NCBI GenBank assembly: GCA_025084515.1
Contig: JAJAGP010000020.1
Span: forward strand, 620,001-684,000
From: Ancistrus triradiatus
Taxonomy: Eukaryota > Chordata > Actinopteri > Siluriformes > Loricariidae
Length of the DNA stretch: 64,000 bases
Reading direction: 5' to 3'
Shown here: positions 1-13,300 of the stretch, in pieces
Layout: the number at the start of each line of letters is the position of its first letter
How positions within the stretch are numbered: the first letter of the stretch is position 1
Made by a program: the position numbers and the translations under genes
The notes under the pieces: generated by a model
Database searches by the model: none
What the model saw: the letters and a program-made list of their open reading frames with translations, nothing else
Told to the model about the DNA's origin: nothing

Positions 1-184
1 ACATGGTGGCTTAGCAGGGTGGAATTTTATTGCTGGCTAAACATTTGCCAAATTTTAAGCTTGGCGAGGGCGAGCGGCTAGAGGTAAAGTGCATGGAGGG
101 AAATCCATCCTGTCGTCACAGGTGGTGAGAGATAATGAGGATAGACTAATCTGTACAGAATAATTACTAAATATTAGTAAATAT
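1..184. other. Unassigned intronic sequence
   Basis: Nothing recognised; presumed gdpd5 intron downstream of exon 6. Confidence 0.4.
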
Positions 185-366
185 CTGCTGCATCAGAAGT
201 AGACAATCGTGCCCGCATGTGACGACCGACCCGGTCTGAAGGCACCACTGGGACTTCTGGGTGGTACAGCGATCTAATACGCCAGACCACCCAGAAGTCC
301 CAGTGGTGCCTTCAGACCGGGTCGGTCGTCACATGTGGACACGATTGTCTACTTCTGATGCAGCAG
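185..366. repeat. Near-perfect 182-base palindrome (81-base arms, 20-base loop)
   Basis: Left arm 185-265 and right arm 286-366 are reverse complements with only a few mismatches near the outer third; the spacer is 266-285. Ends read ctgctgcatcagaagtagac and its complement. It could form a long hairpin. It may be a foldback MITE; no target duplication was confirmed. Confidence 0.85.
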
Positions 367-390
367 AAAACCCCCATATTAGACCGGTGT

Positions 391-470
391 ACCACCCAGA
401 AGGCACCACTGGGACTTCTGGGTGGTACAGCGATCTAATATGGCAGAAGTCCCAGTGGTGCCTTCAGACC
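391..470. repeat. Second, shorter copy of the palindrome core
   Basis: 400-426 repeats 240-265, the loop sequence gatctaata recurs, and 443-470 repeats the right arm core. It is a partial duplicate in the same orientation, 160 bases downstream, with a smaller hairpin of its own. Confidence 0.8.
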
Positions 471-689
471 TGACGCACCTGACACAGTTTATAAAGGTTA
501 GGCATTTATTAACTGTTAATGTCCTGTTTAGGATACTGAAGCCCATCCCGATACTCATTGGGCATAGGAGGATGGGCACCCTGAACACAGCACCAGTAAA
601 TGACATGGCACCAGTCAAACACAGAGTCTTTAAGGAGTTGCTCTCACCCGATGCTTCCTTAATTAGGGCTTGATATTTATCAAGCTGTT

Positions 690-741
690 TTGTGACAGTA
701 CTCCATTGTAAAAAGCGCTATATAAATACATTTGACTTTGG
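690..741 (+). repeat. LINE 3' tail fragment
   Basis: Contains taaaaagcgctatataaata followed by a ttgactt run, the same 3' end seen in the LINE at 11463 and the fragment at 24480. Only the tail remains. Confidence 0.6.
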
Positions 742-1298
742 TGAATTGCTGCTGTGCTGTACGAGCACAAACTAGCCATGAAAAGTCAACTGATCTCACC
801 TTACTCCAAACTGATGGCACAGTTTATGTATCACAATCGTCATTCTCATCTTTTAGTAAATGCATTGAAAAAACAGCATGTCAAGACATATATTCCAATA
901 GCTAACGAATCGCACATTTTAAGAAATTTAAGGAAGCTAAAACTCCACAGTGTCTTTAGTATGAATAATAGATTTAATAATCAGTATAATGTGAGCAACT
1001 CCATTCCTGCAGCTCTGCAGAGTGACCTGCTGATGTGCGTCATCCTGTTCAGATGTTAACAGCAATGCCCGTGATCTTTAGCTGATGTTAAGGCCAAGTT
1101 AAAACTCAACAAGGACTCCACAAGGAAATGCTGATGTACTGACATCACTTCACATTAAACAGCTCATTGAGTTAGCAGGTGAGACTGTGACAGCGGAACA
1201 CGGGAATGCAGAGGTTGTAACACCTCATTAATCATTAACAACTTGTCAATGGGATGTGATTAATGTGAGGTGAGTGTGTGGTGAGAAAATGAGCTTAC
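742..1298. other. Intronic sequence, nothing recognised
   Basis: gdpd5 intron after exon 6. A 101-codon plus-strand open frame at 754-1059 has no recognisable features. Confidence 0.5.
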
Positions 1299-1392
1299 TA
1301 GTCCTCTCAGCTCGGGCCACCTGTCCAGCCACCAGCCAGGCCAGAGCTGTAAGTGCAGCAACTGCACCGATGTGCAGGAACGGTCCTGTGGC
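1299..1392 (-). CDS. gdpd5: gdpd5 coding exon 6, fourth membrane segment
   Basis: 94 bases between acceptor gtgtgacccag and donor ACTA|gtaagc, 31 codons plus one base. The peptide GPFLHIGAVAALTALAWLVA then GQVARAERT corresponds to the fourth GDE2 membrane segment. The next exon (phase 1), leading towards the catalytic HRGAP motif, was not found between 1 and 1298 and should lie to the left of the window. Confidence 0.93.
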
Positions 1393-4300
1393 CTGGGTCA
1401 CACAAACAAAAACACGTACACATATGAACTTCATCTGGTGGTGTTGTGGGTCTCAAACTGTAGCAATGATGCCAATGTCAGAGTGTGAGCAATTCCACAA
1501 TCCGTCTCAAAAGAGAGAACTGGAGAACTATCAACTAAAAATATTTCATTAATTGTGTTGAAAGGAAGAAAATATCCCCTACACCATTACACCACCACCG
1601 GCAGCCTGAGCTACTGATAGAAGGCAGGATGGATGCATAAATCCATCTAAAATCACACACACACACGCTTGAAAGTTTGTGAACCCTTTAGAATTCAGTT
1701 CATGGACAGATGTCCTGACATTTTCCTTTAAAATTCTCTGATATCATTCAGAATTCATTGTTCCATCAATGATGGCAAGCCGTCCTGCCCAGATGCAGCA
1801 AAACAGGCCCAAACCATGATACTACCAACACCATGTTTCACAAGATGGGATAAGGTTCTTATGCTGGAATGCGGGTTGCAGTGTTTTTTTCCTTTCTTCA
1901 AACATAACACTTTTCTTTTTAACCAAAAAGTTTCTATTTTGGTCTCAATCCATCCACAAAACATTCTTCCAATAGCCTTCTGGCTTGTCCACGTGATCTT
2001 TAGCAAACTGCAGATGAGCAGCAATGTTCTTTTTGGAGAGCAGTGGCTTTCTCCTTGCAACCCTGCCATGCACACCATTGTTGTTCAGTGTTCTTCTGAT
2101 GGTGGACTCATGAACATTAACATTAGCCAATGTGAGAGAGGCCTTCAGTTGCTTAGAAGTAACCCTGGGGTCCTTTGTGACCTCGCCAACTATCACACGC
2201 CTTGGTCTTGGAGTGATCTTTGTTGGTCAACCACTCCTGGGGAGGGTAACAATGGTCTTGAATCTCCTCCATTTGTACACATTCTGTCTGACTGTGGATT
2301 GGTGGAGTCCAAACTCTTTAGAGATGGTTTTGTAACCTTTTACAACCCGATGAGCATCAACAACTCTTTTTCTGCGGTCCTCAGGAATCTCCTTTGTTCG
2401 TGCCATGACACACTTCCACAAACATGTGTTGTGAAGAGCAGACTTTGATAGATCCCTGTTCTTTAAATAAAACAGGGTGCCCACTCACACCTGATTGTCA
2501 TCCCATTGATTGAAAACACCTGACTCTAATTTCACCTTCAAATTAACTTCTAATCCTACAGGTTCACATACTTTTGCCACTCACTAATAAGCAATATTGG
2601 ACCATTTTCCTCAATAAATAATATTTGTGTATTATTTAATATAATAGCTATGAGGTGACTTCACTATCCCTTACGCCACTGCGATGAATTGAAGGATTAC
2701 ATCACGCAATAACATACAAGTTAACGCACACCTCCTTTCTTTCTTGTACATACCTGGAGAGATATGGCGATGATATCCCACTCCTCGCGCCATATCTGAC
2801 TTACTGATATCACGCCAACGATGGTCGTGAGCAATGCTGCAGTCACTCCAATCTAAGAGGTCAAAAAGACAGCAAGCAATCAGATATTCCAAAAGCATCA
2901 ATACAACCATCAAAAAGAAATCAAGCCTGAAAAAAAACACCTTTATTATTTGACAAGTCCCAAAGATACAGCTTTTGTCATGAAATGACCTTGTGTGCTG
3001 TGTATGCAGGCTGATTATTCAGCTCACACACTTGCATGGGTCATATGTAGGTGAACAGTGACGAATACCTTATGGAGCCAGTGCAAGTTCAGCTGCTGTC
3101 CAACTGCTATGTGACAGAGCGCTAAAATCTGCAGCAAAGACACAAACGTAGGTGAATCATCAAATACTGATGGAATTCATGAATACAAAAGCTGTCATTG
3201 TTAAATATATTCAAAACAAAATATATTCAAAACAAAAAGGGCTGAACGGTCACCTGGGGCCCTGGTTTGGTGAGGGGCTGCTATGTTGATTTTTTTAAAT
3301 AACTTAATTATTTTAGCTATTCCCACACTGAGCAAAAAACTTAGAATAAATAAATAAATTACCTGCGTTGGGACTGTCAGTCACCAGTCTGAAATGTAGC
3401 TCAGGCTGGATCTTTTCTTTAATAATTTAACACTGGCCAACATGAGTATGTTAAAAATTAAGAAAAAAAAAAAGAAAACAGGCAAAACTATATTAAGTTA
3501 TTAGAAGAGCACAGTAACTTTCTTACGTAATAATAGTATCTAAGGCACTCAGGTGGCGCAGAAGCAGTTAGCTAGCCCACCACAACAGTGACCCAGGCTC
3601 GAACTCTAGTGGAGAATTTTTGCCATTTTGGGCAGCATCATTAGCCGTACCTAAGGGAGGGGAGGCCGGTCATTTCATCTTGATATGTTGTGGAGAAGAA
3701 AATTTATGCTTCTTTCATTTAGCTTAAATGAAAAAAGCACAGGAGTGTGAGCAGCATTCTCCATTCAGGTTAGTCCCTATTAAATGTTTCCTGTTGTAAG
3801 TGCAAACCCTAAAACTGCGAAAGAAAAAAATAAAAAAAACCTGTCGCGCACTGTCTCCCTATTTTATCCTAAAGTAATTAATATCTTTATAAGCAGAGGA
3901 AGGTGCAGGAGGAAAATGGCAGGTGCAGGCAGAGGAAAAAGCCACTTACAGTTACGATACACTGATACACAGTCACTTGATCCAGAATTAGATTTGGCAA
4001 TGGCTGAATCACCGATTGCTTTACTTTAGTTAAACTCCACTTGACTAAGGTTTCTGGTTATTATGACTCACTTCTGCAAAGTGAAGAAACATATTTCAAA
4101 TTCCAGAAACTCGAATAACCTTGCTCATCCCTGCTCTGATGTGTGGATTCTTTTAATCATGTGGATGTGACGGAGTGAGAAGACGGCTCAGAAGACAAAT
4201 TCCACCCTCCCAAATCCAAGGCACACCCTCAACGCCTCAGAGCCATGAAAACTAGGCATCAGGAGAGCTCACCATTAAAAATGCAATATAGGTGAAGCCT

Positions 4301-7300
4301 GCAGCCGTCGTAGCAAGTATGGGAACAGTTCCATCACTCCACTGTCCGGATCGGTTGTATAAATACCTGGAAGAGCAGGAGACAGTCATCGAAACACTTT
4401 TATTGTTAAACCCAGTGCTGGGAAGTGACAGACTGAGTCACAGTTACACACCAAGTACTGCGAAAAGTGAATCTGCTGCTTCTTCTGACTCATCTCTCAA
4501 GGGTAATAATTGCACACTACGCTGTAGTACAGACTGGCTTATTACAGCCATAAAGAAATGAAGACCTCCATTATCGTTACTATCGTTTTACATTCATGTA
4601 AAAGTGAAGCTGATCCTACAGTGGTGCTTGAAAGTTTGTGAACCCTTTAGAATTTTCTATATTTCTGCATAAATATGACCTAAAACATCATCAGATTTTC
4701 ACACAAGTCCTAAAAGTAGATAAAGAGAACCCAGTTAAACAAATGAGACACAAATATTATACTTGGTCATTTATTTATTGAGGAAAACGATCCAATATTA
4801 GTCCACCAACCAAAAATGTCCAGCCACCAGCATCCTGTGAGCACTGATGAAGGACAAACAGTGCAACAACAGATGAGGTGCTGTCTCTGACTTTACAGCT
4901 ACAAGGTGGTTCAATATGGTAGGTGTGTCTAATCGAGTGCACAGTGTTTAAAAACTCCAGCAGCACTGCTGTGTCTGGTTGTACCAGCAAAACCCACACT
5001 AACACACCACCACCATTGTCAGTGTCACTGCACTGCCAAGAAGAATCCACCACCCAAATAGTACCTGATCTGTGGGGATGCTGAAGTAAAGGAGATGAAC
5101 AATGAACTACAGTCTGTAATTGTAGGACTACAACATGCTTCTATATGGTAAGTGGAACTGCTAAAATGGACAATGAGTGTAGAAACAAGGAGGTGTACCT
5201 AATAAATCTAAAAAAGAGTGGCAGCTTAACTATGCTGGGACCCTCAACCTTCAGGTCAATAGTGCAGTATATTAAACTCTATGCCATAACCATTCCACGA
5301 AGGGAAATGTGAGCTAGCAACAATATGTTTTTCCTTTAAATAAGCTGGGTGACTGATGCTGTATGACTGTGTCCTCACCAGTTAAATTCATTGTAGTCGT
5401 TGTGTGCTTCCCACCAGAAGTAAAACCATACCATCAGCAAAGCAAAGGTCCCAAAGAGAATGAGGGTCCACATACACTCCCACTGCAAATGAGAATAAAA
5501 AAAGCCACTTGTTAACCAACAGATATACAAACATGCTAATACAACAATAGAGGCCAGGATGCGACCACAAATGGTGAACAAACAGAGCTTAGAGAACAAA
5601 AAAAGTATGAACTCGGCGCACTCATGTTTATGACATTTAAAAAACATCTTTAAATGGAGGTCGTGAGAACGACCATATTAAGCACAGAAAAAGGCATTTG
5701 CAAACATGGAACACTGAAGCAAGCAGAGAAGCTGCAAATCAAATACACTGCTATATTTAAAATGGGAGGAGGTAGCTCAGTTTTAAAGGCTCCGGACTAC
5801 TAAGCAAAAGGTTGTCAGCTCAGATCCTGGCTACATGCTGTAAATGTAAAAATGCTCCGATAAAAACTCTATAAAAGGTGAAATCCAGGAATTCTGATCC
5901 AATCACATACTTGGGTAAGAATTTGCTTTTGATATCCACTGTAATCATGAAGATTAATTTTAATCTTTTGGGTTTAACACAAATGAGGCCCTACGAAGAG
6001 ATCAGCTGTGCCATTTCATATCATTTCACACTCTTTCATCAGCCATAAAGAGCGCTTTGAAGAACATGCACAAGAAGTGGCTTGTTTGGACTTTTCGGAC
6101 ACATCATGCTTCCAGTAAAAGTTCTGTTTAGAACTTTTTTGCAATCCAGATTAGCAACACCAAATGTACTACGTTTTAATTATGTTACAGCTGCTAACAC
6201 ACCTGGCTCAACAATTCAGCTGTCTCCAACCTTCAATTACATGGTTCATGAGAGACTGAAGCTGATCGGAACAAAATGCAGCCTCGGTGGGATTCAAGAG
6301 TAACCATTAGGGTTGGGTATCGTTTGCATTTTATCCATTCTGATTCATCTTAATTGCTTCCAAAATGGTGAGACAAATGTACAAAATGTTTAGGTATAAA
6401 TAATACATTTCAACCTCAAAAGTAATCATTTTAAAATAAGCCTATAAGTAAAAAGCTTAACGTGGCTTAATGTACTAAAGCAGTGACCTAGGAACACCAA
6501 ACTTCTCAATTACTACCGATCATAAGTGCTCTCTACTGCTGAAATGATGCTCATGTGGTCCATAGGGAAAGTAAGACAGACAGTAGTAACTGAGAGAAGT
6601 TTGGTGTTCCTAGGTCACTGGTAAACCTTTCTTCACGTTAAGCGTTTATAGTCTCCCGGTTAACGCAGCATTTGAGCTAGGATGGTGCAGTTGGTGGAAC
6701 CTGACTGCTGAAGCTCAATATTATGCTGGTGCTTCAGGTGTTTTGCCATTTTAGAGGTGAAATGTCCTTTATAACAGATCAGCTTTCCACACACTGCATT
6801 TAGCCTTTTCTCTGAAAGTGGAGTTATACATTTGAGCGCCCATTTTCCAGCACAGGTGCTATAGCAGATCAATACAAAACTACATGATGAAAACTACAGT
6901 CCTGGCCAATAGATGTTCGTATTTTTGCACTAATCGTGGCCATGTTTTTAGAGCATAAAATGCATTAGTAGGAATCGATACGTGGAATTGAAATTCTATT
7001 TTCTTAGCAGGTACCCGGTTCTTGGAATGTGTTCCGAATCAGGAACCGGGTTTCACAACCCAACCCTAGTAACTATGCTATCGGGTAGGGGTGTAACGAT
7101 ACACTGCTCATGGTTCAATTTGATTCATGATACTGAGTCCATGATTCGATTTTCCCTTGATTATAAATTTTACACTCAATAAAAGACATTCCCTTTTTAT
7201 ATCTGAGGTGTAAACAATGCACATTTTCTTGCATAAGCTTTTAACCAAAACTTGTCGTCCCGTGAAATTAAAAAATTTTAACAACTGGAAATGTAAATAA

Positions 7301-10300
7301 CTAAGTGCCATCTTAAACTTAAAATCACAGTAAACAAATTAGCTTTCATTAAAACATCACCTTATAGAATGGAAGATGTGCCATATGAGACATACCATTG
7401 TGCCCTGTGGCGTTCAAAAAATGCAACTGCTTACTATTTACAACAAAAGAAGAAGCGATTTTTAAATGTAGCAGGACCATCACATGCTATGTTTTTTGTC
7501 TGAACTCTATCCACTTTTGCTTTCTTTAATTTTCCCTTCTCTTGTTGCGTCATGGAGATTTTTCCACATAGTCAACTTAAAAAAAATCTTAAGACGACTG
7601 AAGTCAATGGGGGACAAACTCTATTCTACTTCTGATGATTTTGGAAGTAAATTGAGGGTCAACAGACTTTTCACCATACAGTGGAACATCAGTTCTCGTT
7701 AATTCGTTCCACAAGGCTTGAGACCCGGAAATGAGTACCGAGCAAATTTTTTCCAAAAGGAATAATGTCCATTGAATGAATCAGTTTCAGACCCCCAGAA
7801 AATCCACACTGTATAAGACATTATATGCATTAATAGAGTTGGACTGTACATGTGCTCCTGAATTACAAAGAGGGACATTTTTCGACAAATCCATCATAAG
7901 TTAAATGTAACATGAACTGAGGAGTTTAACGAGTGTTTGGTGTATCATAGCAGATTGGCATCTTCCGGTCCACCTTAAATGACTGCAGTTACATTAAGGT
8001 GCCTGTAGATGGAGATTCCGCCTCATGATAAGTAAACAAGTTCATGTTTTAAACTTACATTAAACTACAGGTGACCAAAATAATTAACACAATGCTTATT
8101 TATAATAAAGGGTTGAAAAACCTCATGTAATTTAGTGAGTAATGGATTGAAAGTGCAAAACACTTTTTTGGTTAACTTCAGCCTGTGTTCTGGACCATCC
8201 AATTCCTCTTTTGCTTTCAGGTTTCCTTTCGACTGGCTCTTATAAACGAACCTTTTTAGAACCCATGGAGATTTATTTGCACTAAGAGTACTGTACTGTA
8301 GATGCAGAAATAAAGAAAAACACGATAAACACAGCGCAGATTTGCTCTGAGCGAGAGCTATTGTGAATCTGAACGACTGAATCACTGTGTACCGAATCGT
8401 GAATCAAGAATCGTAAACGAGTTTCGGTTGACATTCTAGATACCATTTATAGCATTATTAGCCAAAAGGAAACGGTTGTTGAAGGTAGTAAAGGATTTTG
8501 GAAACTTCCTTACATGGCTTTCCTCTTTACATCATGTCAGCCCACTAAATGATCAGTGTAACCATGGGGTTGACAACATATTTCTGATAAAAATTACCTA
8601 ACAAGATAACACAGCATTAAAATGGTACTGTTCTGGTAATGAGATCTTCTGGTAATGAGATCTCTAAGATCCCTGGTTGGATCCGTGTTCGTGTGGGTTT
8701 TCTCCAGGTACTCTGGTTCCCTCCTACATTCCAAAGACGTGCGTTAGGTTAATTGGTGTTTCCAAAGTGCCCCTTAGAGTGTGAGTGTGCATGTGCTCTA
8801 TGATGGACTTGCGCCCCGTCTATGGTTGTTCCTGCCTTGTGCCCTGTGTCGCCGGCTAGGCACCGGCTCTTCCGCCACTCTGTATAGGATAAGTGGATAA
8901 CACAATGAATGAATGTTCTGGTAATCTCTAAAATGTTTTCTGTTTAGTGAATTATTTTTAAAGAAATCCCTTTCTTTACTGTCAAATACAAGCAAGCAAA
9001 AATGTGCTCAACTACAAATAACACAAAACACTGCCTTCAAGCTAGATGGGGTATCACACAAGCAGGATTACTCATGCTTACACCTTATGCTTACACCTGC
9101 ACCTCGTGTTTTCATGGACAGGCTCCAGACCACCCAACCCTGACCAGAAAAAGTGTGATTAAAAACTGGAAAAAAAAAATCTGCAAGATTTTAACCTACA
9201 TATCCTGTCAGAGAAGTTCTTCAAAGAAATCCACCAAGGCATTTTTAGCATTGTGGACTTAAACATACAAGACTGTTTGCCAGACAGAAAACAACTACCC
9301 TGTACTGCATCTGAATTCAGATATCTGATCCATGTTAGTTGCACGCATTTCCAAAGACTTTTGCTTTTTTACATGACCACATTTTACAAAGTCATAATTT
9401 CTTCAAACCAAAATTAAACATTGGACACAACAAAATGCTACAAACCCTCCAAATGTATATTCCAAAAAAGGAGCATTGTGATAACTTTAGGCCAGTGGTT
9501 CTAAATCTTTTTATATACCCGCCCGCCTTTTTTATATACGGAACCGAGTGGAGGAAAAAGCCACTCATGTTCCACAGAAATGCATTAATGTATAGGCCAA
9601 AAGCATGGGTCAGACCTCCATGTATCCAAGACCACAAAAAGCTCACGGGCCACAGGCTGAGAATCCCTGGCTTAGGCCATTAAGATCCTACAGCATGTCA
9701 TTATGGGTAATGTACAGTGGCTTTCCTGGGTGAAGGTGAAAGTAGTATAAAACTGGTACACGGGGCGGTTCTAGGATCAGAGCTTTAGGAGTTCTCAGCA
9801 CCGAATGAGACCAAAGTTTTTTTTTTACCAAACACGATACAGTGTAATGTAATTTTGAACTGGCATTACCACACCTGAAGGAGGAACAGCTAACCTTTTG
9901 GGTAGGGGGAACACTGCGACTGGAAGGACACCAACAAATCTCAGAAAACTTCCTTAATGCTGAGCCTAAGCCACAAAGCCATCACTTGGATCATACCATT
10001 TGTGAGGCAAGGGGGAGCTGCTGTATGTTAAAATACTATGTTTATACCATATCCCATCTATGGATTTAACAGTATTTCAGCTTATCAGAGACAAACTTGC
10101 AAAACAAACAAAAAAACCCACACCCGACCCGAAAACAAAACAAAAAAAACAACTATTTTAGGGGTGCTGGGACTCAAATAATGGGTGCTTTTAGGGGACC
10201 CCTAAAAAGGGACTAGACACACCTATGGTGGTACACAAGCATTTTTGTTTGTTTTTGTAAAAAAAGGTCTGTTTAAACTTCCAGAAGCTATTTTACAGTA

Positions 10301-13300
10301 TGAAAACTTCAGGCAAAACAATGCCTTGAACAGGTTACAGTGGAAGACCAAAAGTCTGAGACCATGAGTGAAAAAGCTTCTATTAAGAACTTTTCTCAAA
10401 TGTAATACAATAACTACAAATCATTACAAATCATACAATCAGCATCAATTGAATCTTGGAAAAAAAATACATAGATTTCAATATTGATTAGTATTTACAT
10501 TGTTCACCCTTCTGCTGTAATGTCAGAACTGTGCACTCAAACTGGCATGGACTCCACCAGTTTGTGCAAAATCTGGTTGTCTATGTTATCCCTGCATGAT
10601 TTCACAATATTCCAAAGAGCATTTTGTGATGTTACTGGATGCTTGGCTTTCTCATTCATAAATGCCTGATGGGGCTCATTTGTTTGTTTGATTTATTTAA
10701 CATCACTTTCAGGATCAATGGCTATTTAACAGCAGACATAAGATTACATCAAAACATCTAGTCATACTTCCTCAGATTGGGCAGATTGAGGGCAATCAAT
10801 TAAACTAATGCATGTCTTTGGATTGTGAGAAGAAAGAGGGGCATTTGGGAGGACACAGGGAGGACATGCCAACTCCACATAGGTGGAGTCTGAGGTCAGG
10901 ATGCCTGATGGGGCTTAAGTCAGGTGACTATGAAGGAAATCGAGTAACTATTTCCTAAGGGTACTTTCTTGAACTTAATTGACTTCCATCAGTTCATATA
11001 AAAGTCCAGACCCAGGGTTTACCAGTAGAACATTACTCAGAGCATCTCACTCCCTCTTCCGGCTTGTCTTATTTCCACAGTGCATCCTGGTGCCAAAAGT
11101 AAATGTGACATAAAACAAAATTTTGCATGAAGGAATGTTTGTAATAAAAATCTATCATAGTAGTTGTAATCTCAAATTAGCCATAAAGGAAACAATTTAA
11201 ACAACCACATAATGTATATGCTGTCTAGCAAAAATCCCTTAATGTTTACAACTGATGCAGGCAATATTATTCATTATTATTCTATAATATTCAAGATCAA
11301 TTTGATTCTACTGTCAAACCCATTACGCTGAATTATATACATGAAGATGGGAAACTCAAAATCAATATCATAAACACACTAGTTCTGCCTGACACCAGAC
11401 ATTTTACAACCTATCATAAACATTATAGAGCATTATAAAGTCAGCTCACTTTTTACCCAAAGGTCAAGTCAAGTCAAGTCAGATTTATTTATATAGCGCT
11501 TTTTACAATGGAGCATTGTCTCAAAGCAACTTTACAAGTTTAGATTATCTCCTAATAACTACGTCCAATCCCAAAATTGAGCGAGCCTAGGGCGACAGTG
11601 GCAAGGCAAAAAAAAACTCCCTAGTTCTAGGAAGAAACCTTGGAGGGACCAAGACAAAAGGGACCCAACCTCCTTGGGCGGCATAGATGATAAATCTAAG
11701 GGCGAACTAAAGTCATGGAGTCAAAGTTCGAAATAGAATGTGAAGTATGCACATCGACATTAAGTGGCCGGGTTATGATGATAAATCTAAGAGCGAAACT
11801 AAAGTCATGGAGTCATGCTCGAATAAAAATGTGAATTATGCACAGTGGAGCTCCATTCAGATGTACATCATGTGTGGGGCGGGAACTGCCGGAACACAGC
11901 TCGGAGAGAAACAGAAAATGTAATTAGTTATTGATTAAGAGCACAGTGTCTATTAACAATCACTGATGCCATGTCAATCACTGATGCCAAGTGTAGCATG
12001 AGACCCCGGCAGCATTAGCTATAGCAGGCATAGCTAGAAAGCTAGAAGAGAGGGAGAACTGGAAGGAAACACAGCCAAGAGGGATCACATGAGACATTGG
12101 CAACCCCACGAGCGGGCAGAAGACAGCAACCCAACGTCTCTGATCACCATAAGACTCTTTTATGACTATGAACCCCCAGCTCTGCCCTTATTCTAAGGCA
12201 AGTTGCATGAGTCAAGATCACGAGGACCCAAGCCTAGTTCAGCCAGACCGCCCACCCGACACTCCCGGCAAGCGGACAAGGCAGGCAGGCCAGACATGAC
12301 TTCAGACTCGGCCTCAGCAACCCAAACCATTGCAACCTGGTCTAAATCTAGTCCAAAAGCCTGCGTAAATAAGTATGTCTTTAGCCTAGACTTAAAAACT
12401 TTGGAGGGTGTCTGATTCTCGAACGAAAGTGGGAAGTTTATTCCATAGTTGGGGGGCCATGTATGAGAAAGCCTTTCCCCCTGCTGTGACTTTTTTAATT
12501 CTAGGAACTAAAAGAAGTCCTGCACCCTGCGAACGAAGTAGACGAGTGGATTGTAAAACTCTAAGAGGTCACTCAGATAATGTGGGGCCAGGCCATGTAG
12601 AGCTTTATAAGTTATAAGAAGTATTTTGTAATCAATGCGGAAATTTGACTGGTAACCAGTGCAGTGATGATAGAACAGGAGTGATATGATCAATTTTCTA
12701 GTTCGAGTTAGCACTCGGGCAGCTGCATTCTGAACTAACTGAAGTTTATTTATAGATTTACTAGAGCATCCAGTAAGTAAGGCGTTACAGTAATCCAACC
12801 TTGAGGTTATAAACGCATGAACAAGTTTTTCTGCATCATTAAAAGAGAGGATATTTCTAAGTTTAGCGATATTACGTAATTGAAAGAAAGCAATTCGAGT
12901 GATGCTGCTAATGTGCGCATCAAAGGAGAGATCTGAATCAAGTGTGACCCCTAAGTTTTTTACAGACGGACTGGGCAATACTGGACAGCCATCTAGATTT
13001 AGGATAGATGTAGCTAACCTGTCTCTCACAGCCTTGGGTCCCACTAATAGCACCTCAGTTTTATCTGAGTTAAGAAAGAGAAAATTAAATAACATCCAAT
13101 CTTTTATTTCCTTTACACAGTCCTCGATTTTGTTGATTGTAAGGCTGTCATTAGGTTTGGCTGATATGTACAGCTGTGTATCATCTGCATAGCAGTGGAA
13201 ATTAATGCCATGCTTACGAATAACTGAGCCTAGTGGCAGCATGTACAGAGAGAATAAAAGCGGGCCAAGCACTGACCCCTGAGGCATGAGAAGACATTTT

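Larger units (their letters stand above)
6308..7068 (-). mobile_element. hAT-type element with 8-bp target duplication
   Basis: Ends are tagggttggg and cccaaccct a, inverted. Flanks gtaaccat (6300-6307) and gtaactat (7069-7076) form an 8-base target duplication with one mismatch, as expected for hAT. The interior holds a BED-finger-like remnant on the minus strand and a separate inverted repeat (6455-6653). Strand follows the remnant. Confidence 0.75.

Noticed and set aside
261..673. Overlapping open frames of 70-83 codons on both strands
   Set aside because: They are produced by the palindrome and its duplicate, so both strands read the same peptides.
754..1059. 101-codon plus-strand frame next to gdpd5 exon 6
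   Set aside because: No domain, no splice context and AT-rich composition like surrounding intron.
12899..13192. 97-codon plus-strand frame
   Set aside because: Antisense shadow of the LINE reverse transcriptase.
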